Source: an uncultured Clostridia bacterium (GTDB lineage Bacteria > Bacillota_A > Clostridia > TANB77 > CAG-508). Taken from it: 34,830 bases of DNA. Every line of letters starts with the position of its first letter. Position 1 is the first letter of the stretch. Both the position numbers and the translations under genes were made by a program. The notes below the pieces were generated by a model. That model made no database searches and had not been told where the DNA came from. It saw only the letters and a program-made list of their open reading frames with translations. Below, in pieces: positions 6,843-13,967 of this stretch. The stretch lies in NCBI GenBank assembly GCA_944393295.1, contig CALXZR010000111.1:1-34830 (forward strand), written 5' to 3'.

Positions 6843-6998
6843 CTAATCTCCAAGTAAAAATTTGATACCACAAACAACAAAGGCAATTCCCATAATTACT
6901 AGCCATGCCTGTACTGGAAGGAATAATATAAGTAAAATACCAACACCAAACCCTATTAAACAACCTGATATAATTTTTCTAAATTTACAAAAAAACAT
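6843..6998 (-). CDS. 51-aa membrane protein upstream of spoVM
   Basis: A small protein with a basic Cys-containing start (M-F-F-C-K-F-R-K) and two hydrophobic segments (about 12-28 and 31-48) broken by L-P-V-Q-A-W. It ends in G-I-K-F-L-L-G-D. The start is supported by AGGGAGGG before the ATG. It is coupled to spoVM (14-nt gap, with the spoVM SD next to its stop), so a sporulation role is possible by context only. I cannot name a family. Confidence 0.7.
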   Translation of the reverse strand: MFFCKFRKIISGCLIGFGVGILLILFLPVQAWLVIMGIAFVVCGIKFLLGD

Positions 6999-7092
6999 TT
7001 TTATCCCTCCCTATTATAATATATTCTTAAATAAAATTTATGTGAACAGAAAATGTATTGTACTATAATTTGTAAATATTTTCTTCGAATGT

Positions 7093-7121
7093 TTGAATTT
7101 TGTCTTATATTATGATATATT
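7093..7121 (+). promoter_or_regulatory. Promoter of smpB
   Basis: TTGAAT (7093-7098), a 17-nt spacer ending in TGA (extended -10), then TATATT (7116-7121). The leader is about 30 nt. Confidence 0.55.
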
Positions 7122-7157
7122 ATAGTATATTTTAATTTATAAAAGAAAGGATATAAA

Positions 7158-7608
7158 ATGGAAAAGATTATTGCCAAAAATCGGGGCTGCTTATCACAAT
7201 TATTCCATTGAATCTACCTTAGAAGCTGGAATTGTTTTAACTGGTACAGAAATAAAATCTATACGAAATGGCAAAGTAAATATTAAGGATACTTATGTAA
7301 ATATTAAAAATGGTGAAGTTTGGATTTATGGTATGCACATTAGTCCCTATGAATTTGGAAACATTTTTAATAAAGATCCTTTGCGTACTAGAAAATTATT
7401 ATTAAATCGTAGAGAAATTGATAGATTAACAGGGATGATTAAACAAAAAGGTGTGTCTTTAATTCCAATATCTATCTATTGGCATGGAAATAAAGTAAAA
7501 TTAGAAATAGGAATTGGAAAAGGAAAGAAATTATACGATAAACGTGAAGATATGGCAAAAAAAGAAGCTCAAAGAAAAATAGAAAGAGCTATAAAAAATT
7601 CATATTAA
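7158..7608 (+). CDS. smpB: SsrA-binding protein SmpB, +1 shift at CGG
   Basis: SmpB binds tmRNA and delivers it to stalled ribosomes for trans-translation. The family start M-E-K-I-I-A-K-N is read from the ATG at 7158, preceded by AAAGGAT. Codon 9 is CGG (7182-7184), and zero frame then hits a stop nine codons later. Skipping the C continues as [17 protein letters not shown], the normal SmpB sequence. It includes [16 protein letters not shown], and the basic tail [10 protein letters not shown] that positions SmpB in the decoding site. Total is about 149 aa, the usual size. A start at the in-frame TTG 7171 would lose the conserved first residues and has no SD. The base dropped could also be one of the four G residues, which would keep Arg. 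Confidence 0.92.
7182..7184 (+). other. In-frame CGG at +1 shift site in smpB
   Basis: Context is AAT CGG GGC in zero frame; dropping the C gives AAT GGG GCT. It is codon 9 of the gene. No SD-like sequence lies close upstream, unlike the sites in nadD and the kinase gene. Confidence 0.85.
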
Positions 7609-7617
7609 TTTTAAAAA

Positions 7618-7647
7618 GTAAAGCTCAGATTAAAATCTGAGCTTTAC
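7618..7647. terminator. Bidirectional terminator between smpB and fba
   Basis: A perfect 13-bp stem (7618-7630 with 7635-7647) has a 4-nt loop and A/T-rich flanks, between convergent genes. Confidence 0.75.
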
Positions 7648-7661
7648 ACTTTTATATTAAA

Positions 7662-8591
7662 TTATGCTTTATCACTTGAACAGAAAACATCTTTCATTTT
7701 GTGTAATACAGTTGCTTTTATTTCGTCTCTTGCAGCTCCTAAATATTTTCTAGGATCAAAAACAGATGGTTCTTCTGCAAAGACTCTTCTTATTTGAGCT
7801 GTCATAGCTAATCTTAAATCTGTATCTACATTTATTTTTGAAACACCATTTTCTCCTGCTTCTTTTAGCATTTCATCTGGACAACCTTTAGCACCAGGAA
7901 TATTTCCTCCATTGTTATTACACATTTCTACTAAACTTGGAATAACTGAAGAAGCTCCATGTAATACTATTGGTGTATTTGGTAATTTTTCTTTTACTTT
8001 TTGTAAAATATCAAAACGTAGTTTTGCCTCTCCCTTAAATTTATAAGCACCATGACTTGTTCCGATTGCTATTGCTAAAGAATCACAACCTGTTCTTTGT
8101 ACAAATTCATAAGCTTGTTCTGGATCTGTATAACGTGCATCATCTGATGCAACATTAACATCATCTTCTATACCTGCTAATTTTCCAAGCTCTGCTTCTA
8201 CTACAACACCTTTACTATGTGCATATTCTACAACTTGTTTAGTTAAAGCTACATTTTCTTCAAAATCGTATTTTGAACCGTCTATCATAACAGATGTAAA
8301 TCCTGCATCAATACATTTTTTGCAAGTTTCAAAATCTGGTCCATGATCCAAATGTAATGCTATTGGTATAGTTGTTGTTTGAACTGCAGCTTCTACCATT
8401 TTTACTAAATATTCCATTCTAGCATATTTTATTGCACTTGATGATACTTGTAATATTACAGGTGACTTAGCCTCCTCAGCTGCATCTGTAATTGCTTGTA
8501 TAAACTCCATATTGTTTATATTAAAAGCACCTATTGCAAAATGCTCTTTCATAGATTTTTCAAACATTTCTTTAGTTGTTACTAATGGCAT
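7662..8591 (-). CDS. fba: Class II fructose-1,6-bisphosphate aldolase
   Basis: The 309-aa metal-dependent aldolase cleaves fructose 1,6-bisphosphate to glyceraldehyde 3-phosphate and dihydroxyacetone phosphate in glycolysis. Diagnostic segments are F-N-I-N-N near residue 23, the metal-site H-L-D-H-G, V-E-A-E-L-G, G-T-S-H-G-A-Y-K, L-H-G-A-S-S and a K-I-N-V-D-T-D-L-R block. The length is typical of the Gram-positive type. AAAGGAGG precedes the ATG. It is a single gene with a clear promoter. Its I-G-T segment contains an out-of-frame CGG (8062-8064) with no frame break. Confidence 0.95.
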   Translation of the reverse strand: MPLVTTKEMFEKSMKEHFAIGAFNINNMEFIQAITDAAEEAKSPVILQVSSSAIKYARMEYLVKMVEAAVQTTTIPIALHLDHGPDFETCKKCIDAGFTSVMIDGSKYDFEENVALTKQVVEYAHSKGVVVEAELGKLAGIEDDVNVASDDARYTDPEQAYEFVQRTGCDSLAIAIGTSHGAYKFKGEAKLRFDILQKVKEKLPNTPIVLHGASSVIPSLVEMCNNNGGNIPGAKGCPDEMLKEAGENGVSKINVDTDLRLAMTAQIRRVFAEEPSVFDPRKYLGAARDEIKATVLHKMKDVFCSSDKA

Positions 8592-8634
8592 AATAAATTC
8601 CTCCTTTTACGTTAAGTATATTACTTACATGCTT

Positions 8635-8663
8635 ATTTTATTTCTTTTATAAATTAAAGTCAA
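8635..8663 (-). promoter_or_regulatory. Promoter of fba
   Basis: On the minus strand, TTGACT (8658-8663), a 17-nt spacer, then TAAAAT (8635-8640). Confidence 0.65.
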
Positions 8664-8716
8664 GTAAAACTTAAAAAGTAATTATTTCTAATAGAACAAA
8701 GTGATTTATCAAGCAA

Positions 8717-8760
8717 TAAAAAAGCCACAATAACTCTTTAAAATTATTGTAGCTTTTTTA
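8717..8760 (-). terminator. Terminator of the DUF1540 gene
   Basis: A 17-position stem with one mismatch (8717-8733 with 8744-8760) has a 10-nt loop and A/T-run ends, 11 nt past the stop. Confidence 0.6.
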
Positions 8761-8770
8761 TTTTAAATTA

Positions 8771-8929
8771 CTACTTTGTTTGATAACTTCCACATTGTGA
8801 TTCATCTGGTTTTCCTGATGAACAATTTTTAGAAGCTCTTACATCTATTTGTTGTAACTGACAAATATTTTCTCCTTGATTATGATATTTACAGCTATAA
8901 ACTGTACAATTGATTTTTTGATTTCCCAT
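8771..8929 (-). CDS. DUF1540 family small Cys-rich protein
   Basis: The 52-aa product has six Cys: I-N-C-T-V-Y-S-C-K-Y-H near the start, N-I-C-Q-L-Q-Q-I-D-V in the middle, and N-C-S-S-G and Q-C-G-S-Y near the end. This is the DUF1540 pattern (C-x5-C, then a third Cys before an I-x-V). DUF1540 proteins are common in Clostridia and are probably metal- or disulfide-bound; their role is not established. AAAGGATGG precedes the ATG. Confidence 0.75.
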   Translation of the reverse strand: MGNQKINCTVYSCKYHNQGENICQLQQIDVRASKNCSSGKPDESQCGSYQTK

Positions 8930-8976
8930 TTTACAACCATCCTTTCGACTTAAAAATAAATTATTGTTAAGTCTGT

Positions 8977-9017
8977 TAAAATTTGTAGTCTCCTTTTATT
9001 TAGGACTTACAAATTTA
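8977..9017 (-). terminator. Weak inverted repeat past the 9038 gene
   Basis: Imperfect arms (8977-8993 with 9003-9017) could fold into a hairpin but lack a U-run. It is either a poor terminator for the operon ending at 9038 or a leader structure for the DUF1540 gene. Confidence 0.25.
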
Positions 9018-9037
9018 TTATTAACATTTTTTTTAAT

Positions 9038-10675
9038 CTAATACTGGTTATAAAAGTTATCTCCTACAAAATCATATTCTATATCTTTAATATCTTCTAA
9101 AAAATTAGTATATCTAGTAGCATAATTTTCTGATTTATCTGTTGAAATTTTGTAAAAATTTCCATAAATTTGCTCAATGTTATCTAATATAACTTCTCCG
9201 TTTGAATTTAATAAAGAAAAATTCATTTTCGCATAGCTATATTTATTAAATTCAACTCCGTCTGAAGTATTTGCAACTATATATAATCCATAATTTACTA
9301 AATACGGATCTACAACATCATATTCATTTTCAAAAATTTTTTGAAAATCTTTTCCTATTACTTTATATTTATTATTTTCTCCTTTAACTATATACCTATC
9401 TTGTAAAACATAAATATCTTTATAAACTTCTGATAAAATATTTCCCTTATCATCTATAAAATAAACGGTATCATTATTGTAATTTCTTATTAAAATTTTA
9501 TCATCAATAAAATCTAGTATCTGTGCTTTACCCGACATAGTTACTTTTTTGCCATATCCTGTAAACCAACCCTGTTCTTTCTTACTAATATCATAAAAAG
9601 GTATTGTTCCATTACTAAAAATATAAGCATAATTTTCATCATAAGCAATTGCATCACAGTCTAAATCTATTCGTATATCTAAATTATCCTTTCTTGCAAG
9701 CTCATATTTGTCACTTAATCCCATACTAGACTTTGTTACTACTAAATCATACTCTACATTATAATCATATCTATAAGTATAATCCACTTCTCCAGTTTCT
9801 ATATATACTGGTATTTTAGCAATATTATTATTTATCTTATTTATTTCTGTTTGCATTTCTCCACTTTGTTTAAAAGTATTTTTATAAATATCTTCTAATT
9901 CTTGCATTTTTGCATCATAATTTTCATCTGCAGATTCAGATCTATATGTTAATACTTTTCTTCCATTTTTTAATATTATAATAGAACTTCCATCTTTGCA
10001 TACTAAAGCTACCGCAAAATTTTTATCATACATAGTAATATTAACAAACGGACTTGCATAATCATATTCAAAATTAATAACTACATTTCCAGAAGGAGTT
10101 ATATATCCGTATTTTCCATCTCTTTTTACATTTATATATGGTTCGTCATAACCTTCTAATTCAGTTACATATCTAAAGTAATCTTCTTTATAGGCTAGTT
10201 CATCTTCATTTTCTTTGTTCTTAATATATTCTCCAATTTGACTATAAAAAATGCTTAAAATAGTTACCAAAGCTATACAAGCAGATAATAGAATTATTAT
10301 AGATATTGCAGCCATACTATTGGTTTCTATTAAATTTTCTTTAATACTTTTTACTACAATAAAAATTCCAGAAAACAAAGTAAAAACTGCAATTATTGGC
10401 TCTTTAATAAATATAAAACTTAAAATAAATAGAGCGAACAAATAACCTGTTTTAAAATCTCCATCTTTTTTATGTAAAATATATTCAATTAAATTTATTA
10501 AAACTAATACTGCCATAATAGCATATATTGCTACTAGCAAATATGTTCTAACTTGATTTTCTTGGACTGTAAGTAATGTAACATCTTGTGGTATAATGCT
10601 CGTAAATACAATTATTAATACGCTAAATAATATATTTAAAAGTCCAATACATATATTAACAAATTTACCTTTCAT
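9038..10675 (-). CDS. Membrane protein with WG-repeat-like extracellular domain
   Basis: The 545-aa product has four or five N-terminal membrane segments (between residues about 7 and 146) followed by a large soluble domain. The domain opens with R-D-G-K-Y-G-Y-I-T-P-S-G-N-V-V-I and F-E-Y-D-Y-A-S-P-F, which resembles a WG repeat (K-W-G-Y-I-x-x-x-G). Weaker repeats may follow (for example I-D-D-K-G-N-I-L, and N-K-Y-K-V-I-G-K-D). WG-repeat proteins are mostly of unknown function. It is the last gene of the glmM-metG-nadD operon, 19 nt after nadD. AAGGAG supports the start. Confidence 0.65.
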   Translation of the reverse strand: MKGKFVNICIGLLNILFSVLIIVFTSIIPQDVTLLTVQENQVRTYLLVAIYAIMAVLVLINLIEYILHKKDGDFKTGYLFALFILSFIFIKEPIIAVFTLFSGIFIVVKSIKENLIETNSMAAISIIILLSACIALVTILSIFYSQIGEYIKNKENEDELAYKEDYFRYVTELEGYDEPYINVKRDGKYGYITPSGNVVINFEYDYASPFVNITMYDKNFAVALVCKDGSSIIILKNGRKVLTYRSESADENYDAKMQELEDIYKNTFKQSGEMQTEINKINNNIAKIPVYIETGEVDYTYRYDYNVEYDLVVTKSSMGLSDKYELARKDNLDIRIDLDCDAIAYDENYAYIFSNGTIPFYDISKKEQGWFTGYGKKVTMSGKAQILDFIDDKILIRNYNNDTVYFIDDKGNILSEVYKDIYVLQDRYIVKGENNKYKVIGKDFQKIFENEYDVVDPYLVNYGLYIVANTSDGVEFNKYSYAKMNFSLLNSNGEVILDNIEQIYGNFYKISTDKSENYATRYTNFLEDIKDIEYDFVGDNFYNQY

Positions 10676-10694
10676 ATTTCTCCTTGAAAATTAA

Positions 10695-11259
10695 TTAATC
10701 TTTGTATAAATCATTTTTCAAAATATATTCTTTTACTTTTTCAGGTACTAGTCCCTCTATACTCTCTCCTGCTTTTATTCTTTGTCTTACTAAACTAGAA
10801 CTAATATTTTTCATTTTATCATCATCTATACTGTTAAACGTAGAATTTTCAGCTTTTTCTCTATTTAATATTATATATTTATAGTTACTTTTTAGTTCTT
10901 TACTTTCTTTCCAACTTTCTATTTTGCTAAAATTATCAGAACCCATAATAAAATAATTATCTGAATCTGCATATTTTGCTTCTATAATTTTAAATGTATC
11001 TATTGCATTTGTAGGTTTATCTATATCTATAACTAGCCTTGATACTTCTATTTGTTTTTCTTGTTCTAAAGCTAAGCATAACATTTTATATCTATATTCT
11101 GCAGAAATTAATCCGAGCCTTTTTATAGTAATCATTCATTGGAATAAAATATACTTTATCTAAATTAAATTCTTTTATTGCCTTTTTTATTAAATTGATA
11201 TGAGCTATTGTAACAGGATTAAAACTGCCTCCAAAAAAGCCTAATTTCTTTTTATTCAC
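10695..11259 (-). CDS. nadD: Nicotinate-nucleotide adenylyltransferase NadD, +1 shift at CGG
   Basis: NadD joins nicotinate mononucleotide and ATP to give deamido-NAD, an essential step of NAD synthesis. Reading begins at GTG 11259, which overlaps the end of tmk by eight bases. It gives L-G-F-F-G-G-S-F-N-P-V-T-I-A-H, with T-I-A-H as the (H/T)xxH nucleotide-binding motif. Codon 49 is CGG (11113-11115) and zero frame stops seven codons later. Skipping the C continues as G-L-I-S-A-E-Y-R-Y-K-M, the normal family sequence, through G-S-D-N-F and the C-terminal I-S-S-S-L-V-R-Q-R-I. Total is about 187 aa, normal for NadD. Starting at 11135 would lose the whole nucleotide-binding N-terminus, so a real two-frame gene is favoured. 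Confidence 0.93.
11113..11115 (-). other. In-frame CGG at +1 shift site in nadD
   Basis: Context is GCT CGG ATT in zero frame; dropping the C gives GCT GGA TTA. An SD-like AAAAAGG ends two nt upstream of the CGG. It is codon 49. Confidence 0.87.
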
Positions 11260-11938
11260 TTATATTTAATTCCTTTTTTACTATTTTAAATATTTCTTCA
11301 TGAATTTCTTCTATTGTTTTTATTTCGTCTTTTTCATTTACACATTTTATTTCATTCCAATTGTATTTATTTACTAAACTACAAGCGGCTTTATAACTAT
11401 CCTCTAGATACTTTGGATTTCTTTCATGAATATCTTTTACTTGTGTATGAGAAAATTTATTTTCTCTATTTTCCATTAATTTAATTGCTTTTTCTATTGG
11501 CATATTTAAGAAAAATACTTGAGAAGGTTCTGGTAGCCCATATAAATTAAATTCTAGATCAAATAACCAATTTAAAAATTTTTCTCTTTCTTTTTCATCT
11601 GAAATTTTACTAGCTTGATGCACCATATTAGCGGTAGTGTATCTATCTGCTAATATTATACCTCCATTATTGTAGTATTCTTGATACCCTTTCTTAAAAG
11701 TAGCATATCTATCTGCTGCATAAAAAGTAGAAGCAATATATGGACTTACAGAATTTGGGTCTTCTCCAAATTCACCAGATAAATACATTTTTACTAAACT
11801 TGAAGAAGGGCTATCATAATTTGGAAAAGAAACTGTTTTGTACTCAACACCTTCTTTAGTTAATCTTTCTTGTAATTTTTTAAATTGTGTTTGTTTTCCA
11901 CTACCATCTGTTCCATCTATTACAAATATTTTTCCCAT
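11252..11938 (-). CDS. tmk: Thymidylate kinase
   Basis: dTMP kinase phosphorylates dTMP to dTDP for DNA synthesis. The 228-aa protein has the P-loop D-G-T-D-G-S-G-K-Q-T-Q (residues 8-18), S-F-P-N-Y near 38, A-D-R-Y in two places and a lid region near 150. It is slightly longer than typical Tmk (about 205-215) and the P-loop has Gln where Ser is common. The ATG at 11938 is the only start after the in-frame stop nine nt upstream. Its SD (AAAGGAG, 11973-11979) is 34 nt away with a hairpin between. It lies 51 nt after metG and overlaps nadD. Confidence 0.88.
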   Translation of the reverse strand: MGKIFVIDGTDGSGKQTQFKKLQERLTKEGVEYKTVSFPNYDSPSSSLVKMYLSGEFGEDPNSVSPYIASTFYAADRYATFKKGYQEYYNNGGIILADRYTTANMVHQASKISDEKEREKFLNWLFDLEFNLYGLPEPSQVFFLNMPIEKAIKLMENRENKFSHTQVKDIHERNPKYLEDSYKAACSLVNKYNWNEIKCVNEKDEIKTIEEIHEEIFKIVKKELNISE

Positions 11939-11979
11939 CTTGAGTTATTAAAATAGCTATAAACTATTTTATCTCCTTT
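11939..11979 (-). promoter_or_regulatory. tmk translation start with a hairpin between SD and ATG
   Basis: On the minus strand AAAGGAG (11973-11979) is followed by an 8-bp perfect stem (11964-11971 with 11949-11956, 7-nt loop), then ten nt to the ATG. Folding the stem leaves about 11 nt between SD and ATG. The layout resembles the dacF start. Confidence 0.45.
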
Positions 11980-11989
11980 CTTTGTACAT

Positions 11990-13588
11990 TTATTTTTTCT
12001 CAATTCTTGTAAATAAAGGCTCTATATTCTCTAATTTTAAACCTTTTTTTGCTTCTATATATTCCCATTTTCCATTTTCTATATCTAAGTATTCTCTTAT
12101 TTTTTCACAAGCTACTGGCATAATAGGCTCAAATAGATTTGATAAGTTTGCAATAATAGTACTACAAGTATAAATAATATTATTAAATTTTTGTAAATCT
12201 TCTTTTTTAGCAATCCATGGTTCACTAGAATCATAGTATTTGTTAGCGTCTTCTACAAGTTCCATTATTTTTCTAACAGCTTCTCTAAACTCAAGTGTTT
12301 CAATAGCTTGTCCAACTTCTTCATAAGTTTTTTTGATTTTTTCCTCAATTTCTTTATCCATATGACCATCTGGAATTTCCTCTAAGCCTTTAAATCTTAA
12401 AGTACGATTTACTAAATTTCCAAATTTATTTAAAATTTCACCATTATGAGTATTTTCAAAATCTTCAATAGTAAAGTTAGTATCCTTTTTTTCTGGTCCA
12501 TTTGAAATTAAATGATATCTTAAAGAATCTGCATTATAGATATCTAAAGCCTCTAAAGCTGTCATTCCAATTCCTTTACTTTTAGAAAATTTTTGGTCGT
12601 TGAAATTTAAATATTCAGCTGAAACTATTGTATCTACTAAATGGTAATTATCTTCTTGTCCTAATAGTAAAGCATTTAAAATAATACTATGGAATACAAT
12701 ATTGTCTTTTCCATGGCACATATAAATTTTATTGTTGTGCCCTTCTTTCCAAAAATCTTCCCAATTTGTACCATTTTCTTCGCAAAGCTTCATAGTATCT
12801 GTTACATATCCTAAAACAGCATCTATCCATACATACATTCTTTTATCTTCATAACCTTCAACTGGAATTTCAACACCCCAATTTAAATCTCTTGTAACAG
12901 CTCTATCTACCAAACCTTGTTTTAAGTATTTTTCTGTTTCATTTCTTGCATTTACTCTCCAGGTAGAATTTACTTTTTTTGTATGTTCTTCAATTTGTTT
13001 TTGAAATTTAGATAAAGCTAAATATAAAACTTTATTATCTCTTTCAGAAATTTTAGAGCCACATTCAATACATGTTCCTTTTTTTAGTTCATCTACAGTT
13101 GGTACATGAAGACAATTATCGCATTGATCTCCTTTTGTTTCCTCTCCACATTCTGGACAAGTTAATAAAATTTCTCTATCTGACAAGAAATGATTGCAAT
13201 GCTCACAAAAAGCTTGTTTTTCTATTTTTTCATATATATATCCATTATCGTAAAGTCTGCGAAAAAGTTTTTTTACTTTTTCCTTGTGATAATCTGTATC
13301 TGTTTTAGTATACAAATCATAAGAAAAATTTAACCTTTCAAACATTGTTTTAAATTCTTCATGATATCTTCCTGCTATATCTCTAGGATTAACTTTTTCT
13401 TTTTTAGCTCTTTCTGTAATTGGTGTTCCATGGCAATCTGAACCTGAAACATAAAGCACATTATCTCCTTTTAAACGGTGATATCTAGCTAAAACATCAC
13501 CTGAAATTAATCCAGCAATATGACCTAAATGGAGAGAGCTATTAGCATAAGGCCAAGCTCCTCCAATTATTATATTTTTTTTGTTCAT
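11990..13588 (-). CDS. metG: Methionyl-tRNA synthetase
   Basis: Class I synthetase that charges tRNA-Met. The 532-aa protein has the HIGH-type motif H-L-G-H (20-23) and the KMSKS-type motif K-F-S-K-S (333-337). It also carries a double zinc knuckle with Cys pairs at 128/131, 144/147, 156/159 and 173/176, followed by the anticodon-binding helical domain. The extra C-terminal tRNA-binding domain found in many MetRS is absent. AGGAGAGG precedes the ATG. It sits inside the glmM-to-9038 operon, 18 nt after the preceding gene. Confidence 0.95.
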   Translation of the reverse strand: MNKKNIIIGGAWPYANSSLHLGHIAGLISGDVLARYHRLKGDNVLYVSGSDCHGTPITERAKKEKVNPRDIAGRYHEEFKTMFERLNFSYDLYTKTDTDYHKEKVKKLFRRLYDNGYIYEKIEKQAFCEHCNHFLSDREILLTCPECGEETKGDQCDNCLHVPTVDELKKGTCIECGSKISERDNKVLYLALSKFQKQIEEHTKKVNSTWRVNARNETEKYLKQGLVDRAVTRDLNWGVEIPVEGYEDKRMYVWIDAVLGYVTDTMKLCEENGTNWEDFWKEGHNNKIYMCHGKDNIVFHSIILNALLLGQEDNYHLVDTIVSAEYLNFNDQKFSKSKGIGMTALEALDIYNADSLRYHLISNGPEKKDTNFTIEDFENTHNGEILNKFGNLVNRTLRFKGLEEIPDGHMDKEIEEKIKKTYEEVGQAIETLEFREAVRKIMELVEDANKYYDSSEPWIAKKEDLQKFNNIIYTCSTIIANLSNLFEPIMPVACEKIREYLDIENGKWEYIEAKKGLKLENIEPLFTRIEKK

Positions 13589-13606
13589 ATATATCCTCTC
13601 CTAAAA

Positions 13607-13939
13607 TTAGATTTTGTCCCAGAACCAAGATAAACTATCGTCATAGCTTTTTTTATTTTTCTTTTTAGCAACAATATCATCCACCCATAAAAAAGTTATA
13701 AAGCTAATTAATAATAGAACAAATCCTACTGCTAAATAATTATATTGATTTGTAATTAAACTATTATCCATAGGATTTAAATTATCTAATACTATTGAAT
13801 GGTATATTAAAAAGCATAAATTTCCAATAGTTGCAATTCCTGGTATAATTGGTTGTTCTACTTTTCTTCCTAAAATAATCATTAGTGTTGTAATTGCAGT
13901 TATTATTAAGATTACTGCTATAGCTGGTAATGTTTCCAT
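13607..13939 (-). CDS. Small membrane protein, unknown
   Basis: The 110-aa product has three hydrophobic segments (about 4-23, 31-50 and 70-87) and a charged C-terminus (K-K-K-N-K-K) ending in W-F-W-D-K-I. No family recognised. AAAGGAG before the ATG and its place in a tight operon between an acidic protein and metG support that it is real. Confidence 0.65.
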   Translation of the reverse strand: METLPAIAVILIITAITTLMIILGRKVEQPIIPGIATIGNLCFLIYHSIVLDNLNPMDNSLITNQYNYLAVGFVLLLISFITFLWVDDIVAKKKNKKSYDDSLSWFWDKI

Positions 13940-13967
13940 AATTTTTTTCTCCTTTGTAATTTATTTA

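Noticed and set aside
6751..6963. A 70-codon leftward frame covering spoVM
   Set aside because: Its upstream part overlaps the 51-aa gene in another frame and resembles nothing; a strong SD sits inside it, right before the 25-codon spoVM start.
6862..7068. A 68-codon rightward frame
   Set aside because: It lies opposite the 51-aa membrane protein gene, has no SD, and its composition is that of a complement strand.
7171..7608. smpB starting at TTG 7171
   Set aside because: It would drop the conserved K-I-I-A-K-N start, has no SD, and ignores the well-placed ATG at 7158.
10695..11135. nadD as a truncated pseudogene starting at 11135
   Set aside because: The missing N-terminus is present and intact just upstream in the other frame, starting at a GTG overlapping tmk, and joined at a CGG like three other genes.
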